Part shown: positions 43,523-52,637 of the stretch, one piece after another
How positions within the stretch are numbered: the first letter of the stretch is position 1
Layout: each line of letters starts with the position of its first letter
Assembly (NCBI GenBank): GCA_022842885.1
Contig: JALHOR010000018.1
Location: 1-64,000 of the forward strand
Source: Anaerolineae bacterium
Lineage (GTDB): Bacteria > Chloroflexota > Anaerolineae > Aggregatilineales > Phototrophicaceae
Length of the DNA stretch: 64,000 nt
Reading direction: 5' to 3'
Program-made: the position numbers and the translations under genes
Notes under the pieces: generated by a model
The model's input: the letters and a program-made list of their open reading frames with translations, nothing else
What the model was told of the DNA's origin: nothing
The model's database searches: none

Positions 43523-46045
43523 ATGAAAACTGTGCGCCAATGGCATTTAACGCCTGCCCATCCTTATACGCTATCTATTGCGGCGGATGCCCGCCTGAGC
43601 CGGACGAGTTATGCCGATGACCAAGTGTGGGATATTTTGGTTGGGGAGGGGGATGCCCCGGCAGTAACGTTGCAAACCAAATACGGCGGTCGCGCCGGTT
43701 TGGTGAGTCTTGTTCCCATGTGGACGCACGAAGGACACAATTTTTATCAGGCGCTCAGTTATCATCAAGCGCCTACAATTCGCCATTTTTTGCCAGATAC
43801 AGTTGTTCTGGAAGCGATGCCCTTAGCCGATGTGACTGCCGAAATGACGTTCCGAGTGATGGAATCTTGCGTTGTGGCGGGCATGGTTAAACTGGAAAAT
43901 AAGAGCCATAACATCCTTAAGCTCCGCTTGGAGTTATTTGGGCATGTAGGCATTGAAGGCAAGGAACAAAAACTGAGCGTTGTCAATTTAGAGCAGGGCG
44001 GCAATGCCTTGTATTTTGGCACGATTGCCAATCTTCATCCGGTGGTTTTGATGCCCGGTGGTACGATGCAGATGGAAACGATGACGCCGCGTTTGGGTGT
44101 GGATATCACATTGACACCGGGTGGCACAACGATACTCCGATTTTTGCATGTTGCGCTCCCATCCCTGCGGCAATCATTACTCTATGCTGAAAAATGGTTG
44201 GCGCAAGATTGGACGTTGTTTGTGGCGCACAGTGAACAAGCGGCGCACGCTATCCCCGAAATTGAGACCGGGAATGACGATTGGGATGCGGTTTTGGCGG
44301 CATCGTACCAAGTGCTGCTCCAATCATTTTTGAAACCTGCCGGGCATTTTCCACATGGTACATTCGTAGCATCGCGTACTTCCAGCGATGGCTATAGCAA
44401 AAAAGGTGATGGCAGTGACCACCCCCGCAGTTGGAATGGACAAGACCCTTTGCTAGCATATTTGGCAACAGCGGGCATTGCCAATATTGCGCCAGAATTG
44501 GCAAAAGGCATTGTGCTGAATTATTTGGCGGTGCAGAACAAACAAACGGGTGCGATTGATTATAAGCCCGGTGCGGCGGGGCAACGCCACGAGATGTTGT
44601 GCTTGCCTATTTTAGCGCGAATGGCATGGCAGGTTTATGAGCAAACCCAAGATGCTGCTTTTTTAAAGACGGTTTTTCCGGGACTCATCAAATTTTTGGA
44701 CTGCTGGTTGAGCGCAGCCTATGACCGTGATGGCGATAATTTCCCTGAATGGCAAGATGATCGTCAGACGGGTTATGCAGCTTTTCCGGTGTTTGCACCT
44801 GCCCAAATTTGGGGTCAGGGCGCAGCGATTAACACTGTCGAATCGCCGGATTTACTCGCCTATTTGCTTTCGGAAATCACTGTTTTGCACCAGATGGCAG
44901 AGCAGTTGCAAGAAAAAACGGCGCTCAAGAATCTCAAAACTCAGCAATCCAAATTAAATGACTATCTGACTGCATTATGGCATACCACGCATTATGTCTA
45001 TCGTGACCGCGATACCCACGTCACGCAGGTGGTGCAATTATTGCTGCGCGATGGTGTGGGCGATGAGGAACATATCATCGGTACACAGCATGACCCGGCA
45101 GCACGGCTGATTGTGCGAGTTAGCGGTGGTGTGACGCATGTGCCACGCATTACCTTGACGATAGAAGGTATCAGCGAAGCCGGCAGCAAAATTAGCGAAA
45201 TTTTGGAAACCAAAGATTTTGTCTGGTTAAATCGGCAAGGGGTAGCGACAACGCAGCGCGTGTATGCCCAAGTGCATCGTATGAAATGCGAAGGTCTCAG
45301 CCGCGTGTATCGCCTGAATTTGCAAACAGTGGATACCACCGCGCTGGATATTAATGCGCTGCTGCCTCTAATTCTGCCCAACTTGCCCGCTGAACAAGCC
45401 AAATCGCTCATCAAACTGGTGACAGATAAAACGCATTTTTGGCGTCCCAATGGCGTTACGATGGTTTCCGCGCAGGATGCCCGTTTTGATGCCTCCAATG
45501 CTCGCGGGGGCGGCGGGTTATGGCTCTATTGGGCGGCACTGCTTGCTGAAGGGCTGCTGCAGCACGGTGAGCATAAAAAAGCCTTGGAACTTATCAAAAA
45601 TATTTTGACCTTGCAAACAACAATTTTGACTCAGGAAAAAGGGTTTAAACAGTTTTACAACAGTGATTTACCGTCCGGGTATGGTGAACATAATCATTTA
45701 GGCGGCATTTTCCCGGTGTATCTCTTGGCGCGGCTTTTCGGGATTAATATCATCGCGGCTGACCGCGTACAGGTGGGTGGCGCTTTCGCATGGGGCAAGA
45801 CTGTGAGCATCAAACAACATGGCATCACTGTGAAGCGCACCACCAAAAAAATCAGCATTCGTTTTCCATCCGGTCATAAAGTGGAGTTAGATGGCAACGC
45901 CGAGTGGCAGTTAATCACTGACCCCAAGCCGCAAGCATCCACGATGATGTCACCGCCGGCACTCCCCGATTTGCCGGGTTCTATATCTGATGCTACCCCT
46001 GCTGTGCCAAAACGAGTTATCATACAGGTGGAGATGGACGATTAA
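43523..46045 (+). CDS. Large (alpha/alpha)6-barrel glycoside-hydrolase-like protein
   Basis: An 840-residue cytoplasmic protein (no signal peptide). The N-terminal about 240 residues are beta-rich. From about 260 to 730 it resembles six-hairpin glycosidases of the trehalase/GH63/amylo-glucosidase-like clan: GDGSDHPRSWNGQDPLLAYL, AAYDRDGDNFPEWQDDRQTG and, late, GGGGLWLYWAALLAEGLLQH and YGEHNHLGGIFPVYLLARL. The acidic residues Asp/Glu in the first two motifs are candidate catalytic residues. The last about 60 residues are Pro-rich. A maltose-type transporter lies nearby, so an oligosaccharide substrate is plausible. The exact family is not assigned. Confidence 0.7.
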   Translation: MKTVRQWHLTPAHPYTLSIAADARLSRTSYADDQVWDILVGEGDAPAVTLQTKYGGRAGLVSLVPMWTHEGHNFYQALSYHQAPTIRHFLPDTVVLEAMPLADVTAEMTFRVMESCVVAGMVKLENKSHNILKLRLELFGHVGIEGKEQKLSVVNLEQGGNALYFGTIANLHPVVLMPGGTMQMETMTPRLGVDITLTPGGTTILRFLHVALPSLRQSLLYAEKWLAQDWTLFVAHSEQAAHAIPEIETGNDDWDAVLAASYQVLLQSFLKPAGHFPHGTFVASRTSSDGYSKKGDGSDHPRSWNGQDPLLAYLATAGIANIAPELAKGIVLNYLAVQNKQTGAIDYKPGAAGQRHEMLCLPILARMAWQVYEQTQDAAFLKTVFPGLIKFLDCWLSAAYDRDGDNFPEWQDDRQTGYAAFPVFAPAQIWGQGAAINTVESPDLLAYLLSEITVLHQMAEQLQEKTALKNLKTQQSKLNDYLTALWHTTHYVYRDRDTHVTQVVQLLLRDGVGDEEHIIGTQHDPAARLIVRVSGGVTHVPRITLTIEGISEAGSKISEILETKDFVWLNRQGVATTQRVYAQVHRMKCEGLSRVYRLNLQTVDTTALDINALLPLILPNLPAEQAKSLIKLVTDKTHFWRPNGVTMVSAQDARFDASNARGGGGLWLYWAALLAEGLLQHGEHKKALELIKNILTLQTTILTQEKGFKQFYNSDLPSGYGEHNHLGGIFPVYLLARLFGINIIAADRVQVGGAFAWGKTVSIKQHGITVKRTTKKISIRFPSGHKVELDGNAEWQLITDPKPQASTMMSPPALPDLPGSISDATPAVPKRVIIQVEMDD

Positions 46046-46062
46046 TTGCATCCACCACATAC

Positions 46063-47088
46063 ATGGACATGCCTGACGGAACACTCAATATCACCCGCAT
46101 TTATGAATTCCTGTTACGGAGTACGGGTGACGGACTCCTTATTTTGGATTCTAGTGGGCGCATTTTGCATATTAATCCTGCTGGTGCCGCCATGTTGGGT
46201 GTCACTACGGATGATATGATTGGCAAAACGCCACAAGAATCGTTTCGCAAAAATCCTCATTTGCTGAATCTATTTCATAGTCATGGCGAAACCAAGATGG
46301 ATGTGTACCTGCCGCGTAAACGGCTGGCACAAGGTATTGCCAGCAGTATGCCAACGGGTGAGCGCATTGTCCTGCTGCAAGATGTGACGGAAAAACGCGA
46401 TTTGGAAAATCGGCGCGAGATGCTCAGTAAAGCTATCGCGCATGATTTACGCAATCCCATCGCCGCGATTGGGGGTTTCGTAGATTTGGTGAGTCGTTCT
46501 GGTACCTTAAATGAGCCGCAAAAACGTTTTTTACTGCGTGCCAAACAGACCAATACCAAATTGCACGATATGATTGTGTCGTTGGTGGATTTGGCATGGA
46601 TAGAAGCGGGAATGCCGCTACAGCATGTGCCGATTCGTTTGCATGAGGCAATTGAGCGCGTGGTAGCGAAGTTGCAATCGTTGGCGTATAAACAGCAAGT
46701 CGGCATAGCGATTTCGTTGCAAAAACCGCTGCCGCTGGTGATGGGCGACCCGGAACGGCTGAATCTGGTGATTTATCATTTGCTGCATAATGCGTTGATT
46801 TATTCATGGCACGAGCAGAATGTGGTGATTCATGCGTGGGGGGATGAAGACCAACTGTATTGCAGCATCGCTGACCAAGGCATTGGCATTTCAGCGGAAG
46901 AATTGCCGCTGATTTTTGACCGTGGGTATCGCGGGCGTGATGAAAAAGTGTTGGCGATTCAGGGCGGCGGTTTGGGTTTAACTGTAGCTCGGACAATTAT
47001 CCGGCGGCATGGGGGTGATATTCGCGTGAACAGCACTGCCGGAGTAGGGAGTACCTTCACGTTTTCGCTGCCTGTGGTTGAATTGTGA
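46063..47088 (+). CDS. PAS-domain sensor histidine kinase
   Basis: A 341-residue soluble kinase. PAS domain at about 10-110 (GDGLLILDSSGRILHINPAG), H-box AIAHDLRNPIAAI (HisKA, near 127), then HATPase with N-box LLHNALIYS, G1 DQGIGIS and G2 GGGLGLTVA. No membrane helix or linked regulator, so input and partner are unknown. Immediately downstream of the glycosidase-like gene. Confidence 0.92.
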   Translation: MDMPDGTLNITRIYEFLLRSTGDGLLILDSSGRILHINPAGAAMLGVTTDDMIGKTPQESFRKNPHLLNLFHSHGETKMDVYLPRKRLAQGIASSMPTGERIVLLQDVTEKRDLENRREMLSKAIAHDLRNPIAAIGGFVDLVSRSGTLNEPQKRFLLRAKQTNTKLHDMIVSLVDLAWIEAGMPLQHVPIRLHEAIERVVAKLQSLAYKQQVGIAISLQKPLPLVMGDPERLNLVIYHLLHNALIYSWHEQNVVIHAWGDEDQLYCSIADQGIGISAEELPLIFDRGYRGRDEKVLAIQGGGLGLTVARTIIRRHGGDIRVNSTAGVGSTFTFSLPVVEL

Positions 47089-47097
47089 GACAATATC

Positions 47098-48009
47098 GTG
47101 CAAAAAGTCAAAATTCGCCTGCCTGCTACGCTAACTGATTTTGGTGCTGCTTATCAAAATTTAGGCTTGGCAGTCGCGTTATATACCCATGTTGACATTA
47201 GTCCGCGCACTGATGAGCAGTTGATTGTGGAAACTGCTGGTGAAGGGGCAGGGCAATATGCGATTGGGCTGCGGCATCCGGTGGTGCTGGCGATGATGCG
47301 CGTTTTCCAAGAATTAGAGTTTGCGCCGCCGGGCATCACTATTCGCGTGCAGAATGATATTCCATTAGCCAGTGGCTTAGGCGCAGAAGCGGCGTTTATG
47401 GTGGCGGGAGTGATTGCCGCGAATAATTTGATGGGCAATCGTTTTAGTCGGGCTGAGGTGATTGAATTATCTGCTAGGGTGACAGGGCAACCCGATAACG
47501 CCATTACCGCGATTTTGGGCGGCTTAACAGCCACTATGCAACTCGATGAGACCCTGATTTATCGGTCTTTGCCGCTGCAAGCCTTTAAATTGATTATCGC
47601 TGTTCCAGCGGTCAAAAATTATGGTGTGCCGGCACTCGCCGATCGGATTGCTGCTGCGGATACCTTACATACTTTAAAACGCTTGCCCTTGATGATAGAG
47701 GCACTGCGTGAAGGCAATGTTAAATTGTTGGCGCAGGTTTTACTCACCGGATTGTTGCGGACAGATATTATGGGGCGGATTCCGGGTTATACCCATGTCG
47801 CAGAAGTTGCACGGCTTGCCGGGGCATTAGCTGTGACGACCAGCGGCGGTGGACCCGCCATGATATTTTTGGCAGAAAAAGGGCATGACCGTATTGCCGA
47901 AGTGATAGAAACTGCTTTCAAAAATTTAGATACCCCAGTAAAGATGGTTATTGTGCCACTAGATACGCAAGGGGTGGTCATTAGCATGATGCAGACGACC
48001 AAGGCTTAG
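47098..48009 (+). CDS. Homoserine kinase-like GHMP kinase, divergent
   Basis: A 303-residue GHMP-fold protein closest in layout to homoserine kinase (ThrB). The family motifs are recognisable but changed: motif 1 is PATLTDFGAAYQNLGLAV (usual PATSANLGPGFDSLGLA), motif 2 is PLASGLGAEAAF (usual GLGSSAA), motif 3 is TTSGGGPAMI. Loss of both Ser in motif 2 and of the motif 1 Asp makes normal activity doubtful. GTG start 9 bases after the PAS kinase. Confidence 0.7.
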   Translation: MQKVKIRLPATLTDFGAAYQNLGLAVALYTHVDISPRTDEQLIVETAGEGAGQYAIGLRHPVVLAMMRVFQELEFAPPGITIRVQNDIPLASGLGAEAAFMVAGVIAANNLMGNRFSRAEVIELSARVTGQPDNAITAILGGLTATMQLDETLIYRSLPLQAFKLIIAVPAVKNYGVPALADRIAAADTLHTLKRLPLMIEALREGNVKLLAQVLLTGLLRTDIMGRIPGYTHVAEVARLAGALAVTTSGGGPAMIFLAEKGHDRIAEVIETAFKNLDTPVKMVIVPLDTQGVVISMMQTTKA

Positions 48010-48056
48010 GGCGCATTTTAGAAATTACTTCGTAAAAGGCAAGCAAGGCTAGGGAT

Positions 48057-49499
48057 ATGATGCAACGATGGGTTTATAGTGCGCGTATTGTCTGCTGCCT
48101 GTTTTTTTTGAATATCCTCATGGCTTGCACCCCCCAACTACCCAATGCCGCCAATATCACGCCAGTGACGGCTGTTCCAACCTTAGATGTTGCTAATCGA
48201 GATGCTTTATGCCAAACAGTAGCGACGCAAGCAGGTGGGAATCTGGAACTGCTTATTTATGCGTTGGAGGCATTGGCGAATTTAAATGTTGTTTGCGATG
48301 ATGGTGTCACCATTAGCAGCCAATTGTATACGGCATATTTGGGGTATGGCACGCAGCTAGAAGGGCAAGGTAAACAAACCGAGGCATTAGCAGCCTATCA
48401 AAAGGCGCTGGAATATAACCGCGACGGACAAGAGGCTGCCGCCCGTTTACAGCGTCTGCAAATTGCCACGCCTGTTCCCCCAGAACGCTGCGAGAATGCG
48501 GTTGTCACGGCGGCGCTACAGGCATTAAAACCTTATATTCCCACAGAAGGCAGATTCGTCCGTATTGTGGACAATAATTTTGTGTTGGAAAATGCCCGCT
48601 TCCCCATCTACGGCGTGAATTATTATCCGCGCAGCACGCCATTTAACCTATTTTTGACAGCAACTCCTTTGGAAGTCGTCGCGGCAGAACTGGATATTGT
48701 TAAGCGCAGCGGCATCAATACGCTGCGGATTTTTTTACGTTATCAAGATTTGTTCATTTGCCCCGGCAATGGTGCTGTCCCAAATATCGTTAATTTTCAG
48801 CGTTTGGATGGCATGATTCAGACGATGGCAGAGCAAGGGTTTCGTGTTTTGCCTGTTCTAAACGATATGGCAGATTTGGTAGATTATCCGCTGTACGATA
48901 ATCCGTATCATGTGGTCGAACAAACGCGCTTTATCGCAGAACGGTATCGTAACGAATCCGCGATTTTGGCATGGGATGTGCGCGATAGAGGCGACCAAGA
49001 TTATTTATATGGTCAATTCAGCCGCGAAAAAGTGTTGACATGGCTGGCGGATACCGTGCGAGCTGTGCGCCGTGCTGACCCGAATCATCCGATTACAGCC
49101 GGTTGGTGGACAGATGCCGAAGCGACTGCGCCTTTAGTGGATTTTGTGAGTTTTCAGCATTATGGTGAGTATGAGCCGCTGCGCCAAATGATTGCCATCT
49201 TGCGCGATAATACGCCGAAACCCATTTTGATGACAGCCATCGGTTACAGCACGCACAGCCTAGACGAAGTGGCACAGCGCAATTTGTTATATCAATCGTT
49301 GGAAGAAGCCAGCAATACACGCTTGGCGGGTTGGGTGATTTATCTGGCGTTTGATTTTCCGCGCACTGTGACGTGTACGCCACCGGATTGCCCCGGCGAA
49401 GAAAAAGAAATTAACCGCTTTGGTCTGTGGAATACCAGCTATTTTCCCAAATTGGCGGTAGAAGCCGTCATGCGGGTAACAGGAGTCGAAGCGCAATGA
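48057..49499 (+). CDS. Lipoprotein with TPR-like region and GH5-fold domain lacking catalytic Glu
   Basis: A 480-residue lipoprotein. Type II signal ending NILMAC (Cys near 24). Residues about 60-140 are helical with a TPR-like stretch (QTEALAAYQKALEYNRDGQE). The C-terminal about 300 residues look like a GH5/GH2-type TIM barrel: GVNYYPRS, GINTLRIFLRY, VLPVLNDM, ILAWDVRDRGD, FQHYGEY and ILMTAIGYST. At the positions where active enzymes carry the acid/base Glu (W-x-x-x-NEP) and nucleophile Glu (E-x-G) this protein has Asp-Arg-Gly and Ala. It may therefore bind glycans without cutting them. It overlaps the alpha/beta hydrolase gene. Confidence 0.72.
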   Translation: MMQRWVYSARIVCCLFFLNILMACTPQLPNAANITPVTAVPTLDVANRDALCQTVATQAGGNLELLIYALEALANLNVVCDDGVTISSQLYTAYLGYGTQLEGQGKQTEALAAYQKALEYNRDGQEAAARLQRLQIATPVPPERCENAVVTAALQALKPYIPTEGRFVRIVDNNFVLENARFPIYGVNYYPRSTPFNLFLTATPLEVVAAELDIVKRSGINTLRIFLRYQDLFICPGNGAVPNIVNFQRLDGMIQTMAEQGFRVLPVLNDMADLVDYPLYDNPYHVVEQTRFIAERYRNESAILAWDVRDRGDQDYLYGQFSREKVLTWLADTVRAVRRADPNHPITAGWWTDAEATAPLVDFVSFQHYGEYEPLRQMIAILRDNTPKPILMTAIGYSTHSLDEVAQRNLLYQSLEEASNTRLAGWVIYLAFDFPRTVTCTPPDCPGEEKEINRFGLWNTSYFPKLAVEAVMRVTGVEAQ

Positions 49500-50416
49500 G
49501 AAAGCGAATATGGAACTTGTTGATTTTTTCAATCGTTATGTTTGTAGTGGCATTTTCAGTGATGGCGTTAAGCCTGTGTTATGGTCAAGCGGAGGGATTG
49601 GTTCATCCACCGACAGGCATTCCAACACTGCCATCGGATATAAGATCGGCAAATTGGCGTGATGTGAATTTTATGGCAGAGGATGGCATTAACCTAGCCG
49701 GATGGTTATTTTTGCCGGAAACAATGCCAGTGAACGGCACGATTTTATATGTGCATGGGCATGGTGGGAATCGTCTGCAAGCGATTGAAAAAATGCCGTT
49801 TTTGCTAGACGCCGGGTACGCTGTTTTGATGTTCGATTTACGCAATCACGGCAGCAGCGGTGGTGATATGACCACGATGGGCTTGCGCGAAGTGCTGGAT
49901 GTGAAAGCGGCGTATGCATTTTTGCTGACTCTGCCCGATTTAGCCCAAACGCCGATTGTGTTATATGGCTTGTCTATGGGTGGGGCAACTTCGATTATGG
50001 CAACAGTTGAATTGCCCGAAGTGAAGGCGCTCATTGTGGAAACAGCCTATACCAGTTTGCTGGATGTCACCAATGATGCTGTGCGGATTCGGGCTGGATT
50101 GCCATCTTTCCCGTTTGCCAACATCATTATTGAGTTCACGAACCGCATCACAGGTGAAAATCTGTATCAGGTGCGCCCGATTGATGTTGTGGGTCAAATT
50201 GCGCCGCGCCCCATTTTGTTCATGCATGGCACAGAGGATGTGATTATTCCGTTTCAACATATTGAAGCGTTGTATGAACAAGCGGGCGAACCGAAGATGC
50301 TATATCGTATTCCCGGCGGGCAGCACGGTAATTTATTTTCGATTGACCCGGATAAGTATCAGCAGCAGGTATTGGATTTTTTAACGCAATATATCACGAA
50401 TGTGCCTTCAACATAG
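49496..50416 (+). CDS. Membrane-anchored alpha/beta hydrolase
   Basis: About 306 residues. N-terminal signal anchor (about 5-28), then an alpha/beta hydrolase domain with oxyanion HGHGGN, nucleophile elbow YGLSMGGA (Ser near 166), acid Asp in HGTEDVIIP and His in GGQHGNLFS. Esterase or acyl-peptidase-like; substrate unknown. ATG 49496 makes ATGA with the previous stop, with AGGAG about 9 bases upstream. Confidence 0.9.
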   Translation: MRKRIWNLLIFSIVMFVVAFSVMALSLCYGQAEGLVHPPTGIPTLPSDIRSANWRDVNFMAEDGINLAGWLFLPETMPVNGTILYVHGHGGNRLQAIEKMPFLLDAGYAVLMFDLRNHGSSGGDMTTMGLREVLDVKAAYAFLLTLPDLAQTPIVLYGLSMGGATSIMATVELPEVKALIVETAYTSLLDVTNDAVRIRAGLPSFPFANIIIEFTNRITGENLYQVRPIDVVGQIAPRPILFMHGTEDVIIPFQHIEALYEQAGEPKMLYRIPGGQHGNLFSIDPDKYQQQVLDFLTQYITNVPST

Positions 50417-50537
50417 TCATAAAAGAGTCGTAAAGGCGTATAGGAATCAGCACATGAACATTGTGATTCCGTTCTGTAGCGGCTAGCACTTTCGATTATC
50501 ATACAAATATACTCGCGTTGATGAAGGGGGCTGTAGC

Positions 50538-51893
50538 ATGTTCAAAAGATTAGCAAGCCTACTGTTGTTCGGGGTGTTAATGTTGCTATCGGCAAATGTG
50601 TATGCCGATGAAGAAGTCGAAATCACACCGGTTTTTGAAGAAGATTCCGCTTTTGCTGTCGAGTGGATGGCATTGCTCTACGACCGAATTTGGGCGCATG
50701 GCGTCAATCCAGCCGCCGGGTCACGGTTGTATGCTTATGCTTCCATTGTGCTATATGAATCGATCGTCAATGGGATGCCCGATAATGTGTCGCTGATTGG
50801 GCAAATTTATCATTTGACTGATTTATCGTTCCCGCCGGATGACCAAACGATGGATTATGTCTCGGTTGCCAACAGCACCTTGGCACTGGTGTTGCAGGGC
50901 ATTTTGCCGACGACCAACAATGATGATAAGGCGAAAAAAACCGTTGCCGATATCAAAGCCCTCTACGAAAAAAATTATGACCAGCGCGTTGAAATCGTGG
51001 GCGAAGAAATTGTTGAAAATTCGGCGGCGTATGGCGAAACATTGGCTGAGGAACTGCTCCAGTGGATTGCGAACGATAATTACGCGCAAGTGATAAAAGA
51101 TAAAGCGAATTATGAAGTGCCGACAGGTGATGATTATCTGTGGGAAAAGACCAATCCTGATTTGCCTATCGTCGAACCTTATTGGGGGCAAATTCGCCCG
51201 TTAGTATTGGATTATGCTGACCAATGTGCAGTGTGGTCGCCCCAGTTGCCATTCAGCACCGATGAAAATTCGGTTTTCTATCAACAGGCTCTGGAAGTCA
51301 TGACCACCGGGCAAAATCTGACGCCTGAACAACAAGATATTGCTCGTTTTTGGATTGATACCCCCGGCGAATCGGGTACACCGGCGGGACATTGGGTGAT
51401 GTTGGTCAGCCAATTAATTGAACAGCAAGATTTTACGCTGGGGCAAGCTGCTGAAGCCTATGTCATGAATGGCATTACTGTGATGGACTCATTTATTTCG
51501 GCATGGTCGCTGAAATATCAAACACTGCTGCTGCGCCCCGTGACCTATATTAATCGGTATATCAATCGGCGCTGGCGGTCATTCTTGGCAACCCCCAATT
51601 TCCCAGAATATCCTTCGGGGCATTCGGTGGTATCGGGTGCGGCTGCCGAAGTCTTAACGGATTATTTTGGCATTGTGGCTTTTGTAGATGCCAGTCCCAC
51701 TCGTTTAGGCATTGGGCTATCGGCGCGTTCCTTCACTTCGATAGAAGCGGCTGCCAGCGAAGCGGCAATCTCACGCTTATACGGCGGCATTCATTATCGG
51801 ACTGGGATAGAGAATGGGCTGCGGCAGGGACGTTGTATTGGCGAAGTAGTGACGTATCGGATTCGGTTGCGTCCAGTCGCGCAAGGGGAATAG
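50538..51893 (+). CDS. Exported vanadium haloperoxidase / PAP2-family phosphatase
   Basis: A 451-residue exported protein with signal peptide (1-23, ending VYA). The PAP2 superfamily triad is present in the C-terminal part: KYQTLLLRPVTY, PEYPSGHSVVSGAA and SRLYGGIHYRTGIENG, giving Lys, Arg, His, Arg, His for phosphate or vanadate binding. The length and spacing fit vanadium-dependent haloperoxidase relatives rather than small lipid phosphatases. Whether it binds vanadate is not visible from sequence. Confidence 0.88.
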   Translation: MFKRLASLLLFGVLMLLSANVYADEEVEITPVFEEDSAFAVEWMALLYDRIWAHGVNPAAGSRLYAYASIVLYESIVNGMPDNVSLIGQIYHLTDLSFPPDDQTMDYVSVANSTLALVLQGILPTTNNDDKAKKTVADIKALYEKNYDQRVEIVGEEIVENSAAYGETLAEELLQWIANDNYAQVIKDKANYEVPTGDDYLWEKTNPDLPIVEPYWGQIRPLVLDYADQCAVWSPQLPFSTDENSVFYQQALEVMTTGQNLTPEQQDIARFWIDTPGESGTPAGHWVMLVSQLIEQQDFTLGQAAEAYVMNGITVMDSFISAWSLKYQTLLLRPVTYINRYINRRWRSFLATPNFPEYPSGHSVVSGAAAEVLTDYFGIVAFVDASPTRLGIGLSARSFTSIEAAASEAAISRLYGGIHYRTGIENGLRQGRCIGEVVTYRIRLRPVAQGE

Positions 51894-51900
51894 GATTTTT

Positions 51901-51924
51901 AAAGGGGCGTTATGCCCTTTTTAT
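51901..51924 (+). terminator. Intrinsic terminator of the PAP2-family gene
   Basis: AAAGGGGC / GCCCTTTT with a 5-base loop, then TTATTT. It overlaps the stop of the convergent methyltransferase gene. Confidence 0.7.
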
Positions 51925-52634
51925 TTCCCAATAAACGCCGATTTGCCTGCTTTCACACCCCATACCAATTTGTAATCGGTCATCCATGTGTAAAATTCAA
52001 TGGTTTGGATGTGTTGTGCTTCAAGAATCTGGCGCAAATCATCGTCTGACCATAATTTGCCGGGCAGCCAGCGCGTATTGATGCGCTGTGTGGTTAATAA
52101 GATGCCGCCGGGGCGCAAAACCCGGATGCATTCAGCGAGGGCTTTTTCGGGGTTGGGCATAAATTCGAGTGCCTCTAAACAGGTGACTATATCAAAACGG
52201 GCATCATCAAATGGAAGATGCGTGCCTTCACCGATTTGGAAGGAGACAAATTCTTCAAAATGCTGGTCGGCGATTTTTTGATGGGCAACCGCCAACATTT
52301 TCTGGCTGGCATCCACACCCATGATATGCCCATCAAAGCGGGCATGTTGGCACAATGCCAGCGGCAAGCGCCCCGTGCCGGTTGCCACATCTAATACAAG
52401 CGGATTGGTATGGGGGTGCAACCGCGCCATAATCGGTTGTGCCAGCAGCAGATGTTCATCTACATCATCAAAGCCTTTGATAGCATCATAGCGACTGGCG
52501 TAAATATCATACAGCCAAATCACCACGCGCTTACCCAAGTAAATGCCTTCACTCTCAAAAATCAGCCACCAGATGAGGAAGGCAATTAGTGCGATTACGG
52601 CAATGATTATTGCCAGTATCAGGACAGAGGGCAT
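51921..52634 (-). CDS. Membrane-anchored SAM-dependent methyltransferase
   Basis: A 237-residue protein. One N-terminal membrane helix (about 4-25), then a class I methyltransferase with VLDVATGTGRLPLAL (SAM motif I, about 80), GVDASQKML, and IVTCLEALEFM / IRVLRPGGILLTT. It is UbiE-like in motif order, so a quinone, lipid or small hydrophobic substrate is possible. Three bases downstream of the coiled-coil gene. Confidence 0.85.
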   Translation of the reverse strand: MPSVLILAIIIAVIALIAFLIWWLIFESEGIYLGKRVVIWLYDIYASRYDAIKGFDDVDEHLLLAQPIMARLHPHTNPLVLDVATGTGRLPLALCQHARFDGHIMGVDASQKMLAVAHQKIADQHFEEFVSFQIGEGTHLPFDDARFDIVTCLEALEFMPNPEKALAECIRVLRPGGILLTTQRINTRWLPGKLWSDDDLRQILEAQHIQTIEFYTWMTDYKLVWGVKAGKSAFIGK

Positions 52635-52637
52635 GGC

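Noticed and set aside
50446-50470. Inverted repeat GGAATCAgCAC / GTGATTCC after the alpha/beta hydrolase gene
   Set aside because: Contains a bulge and lacks a T-run; it could be a weak structure but support is insufficient.
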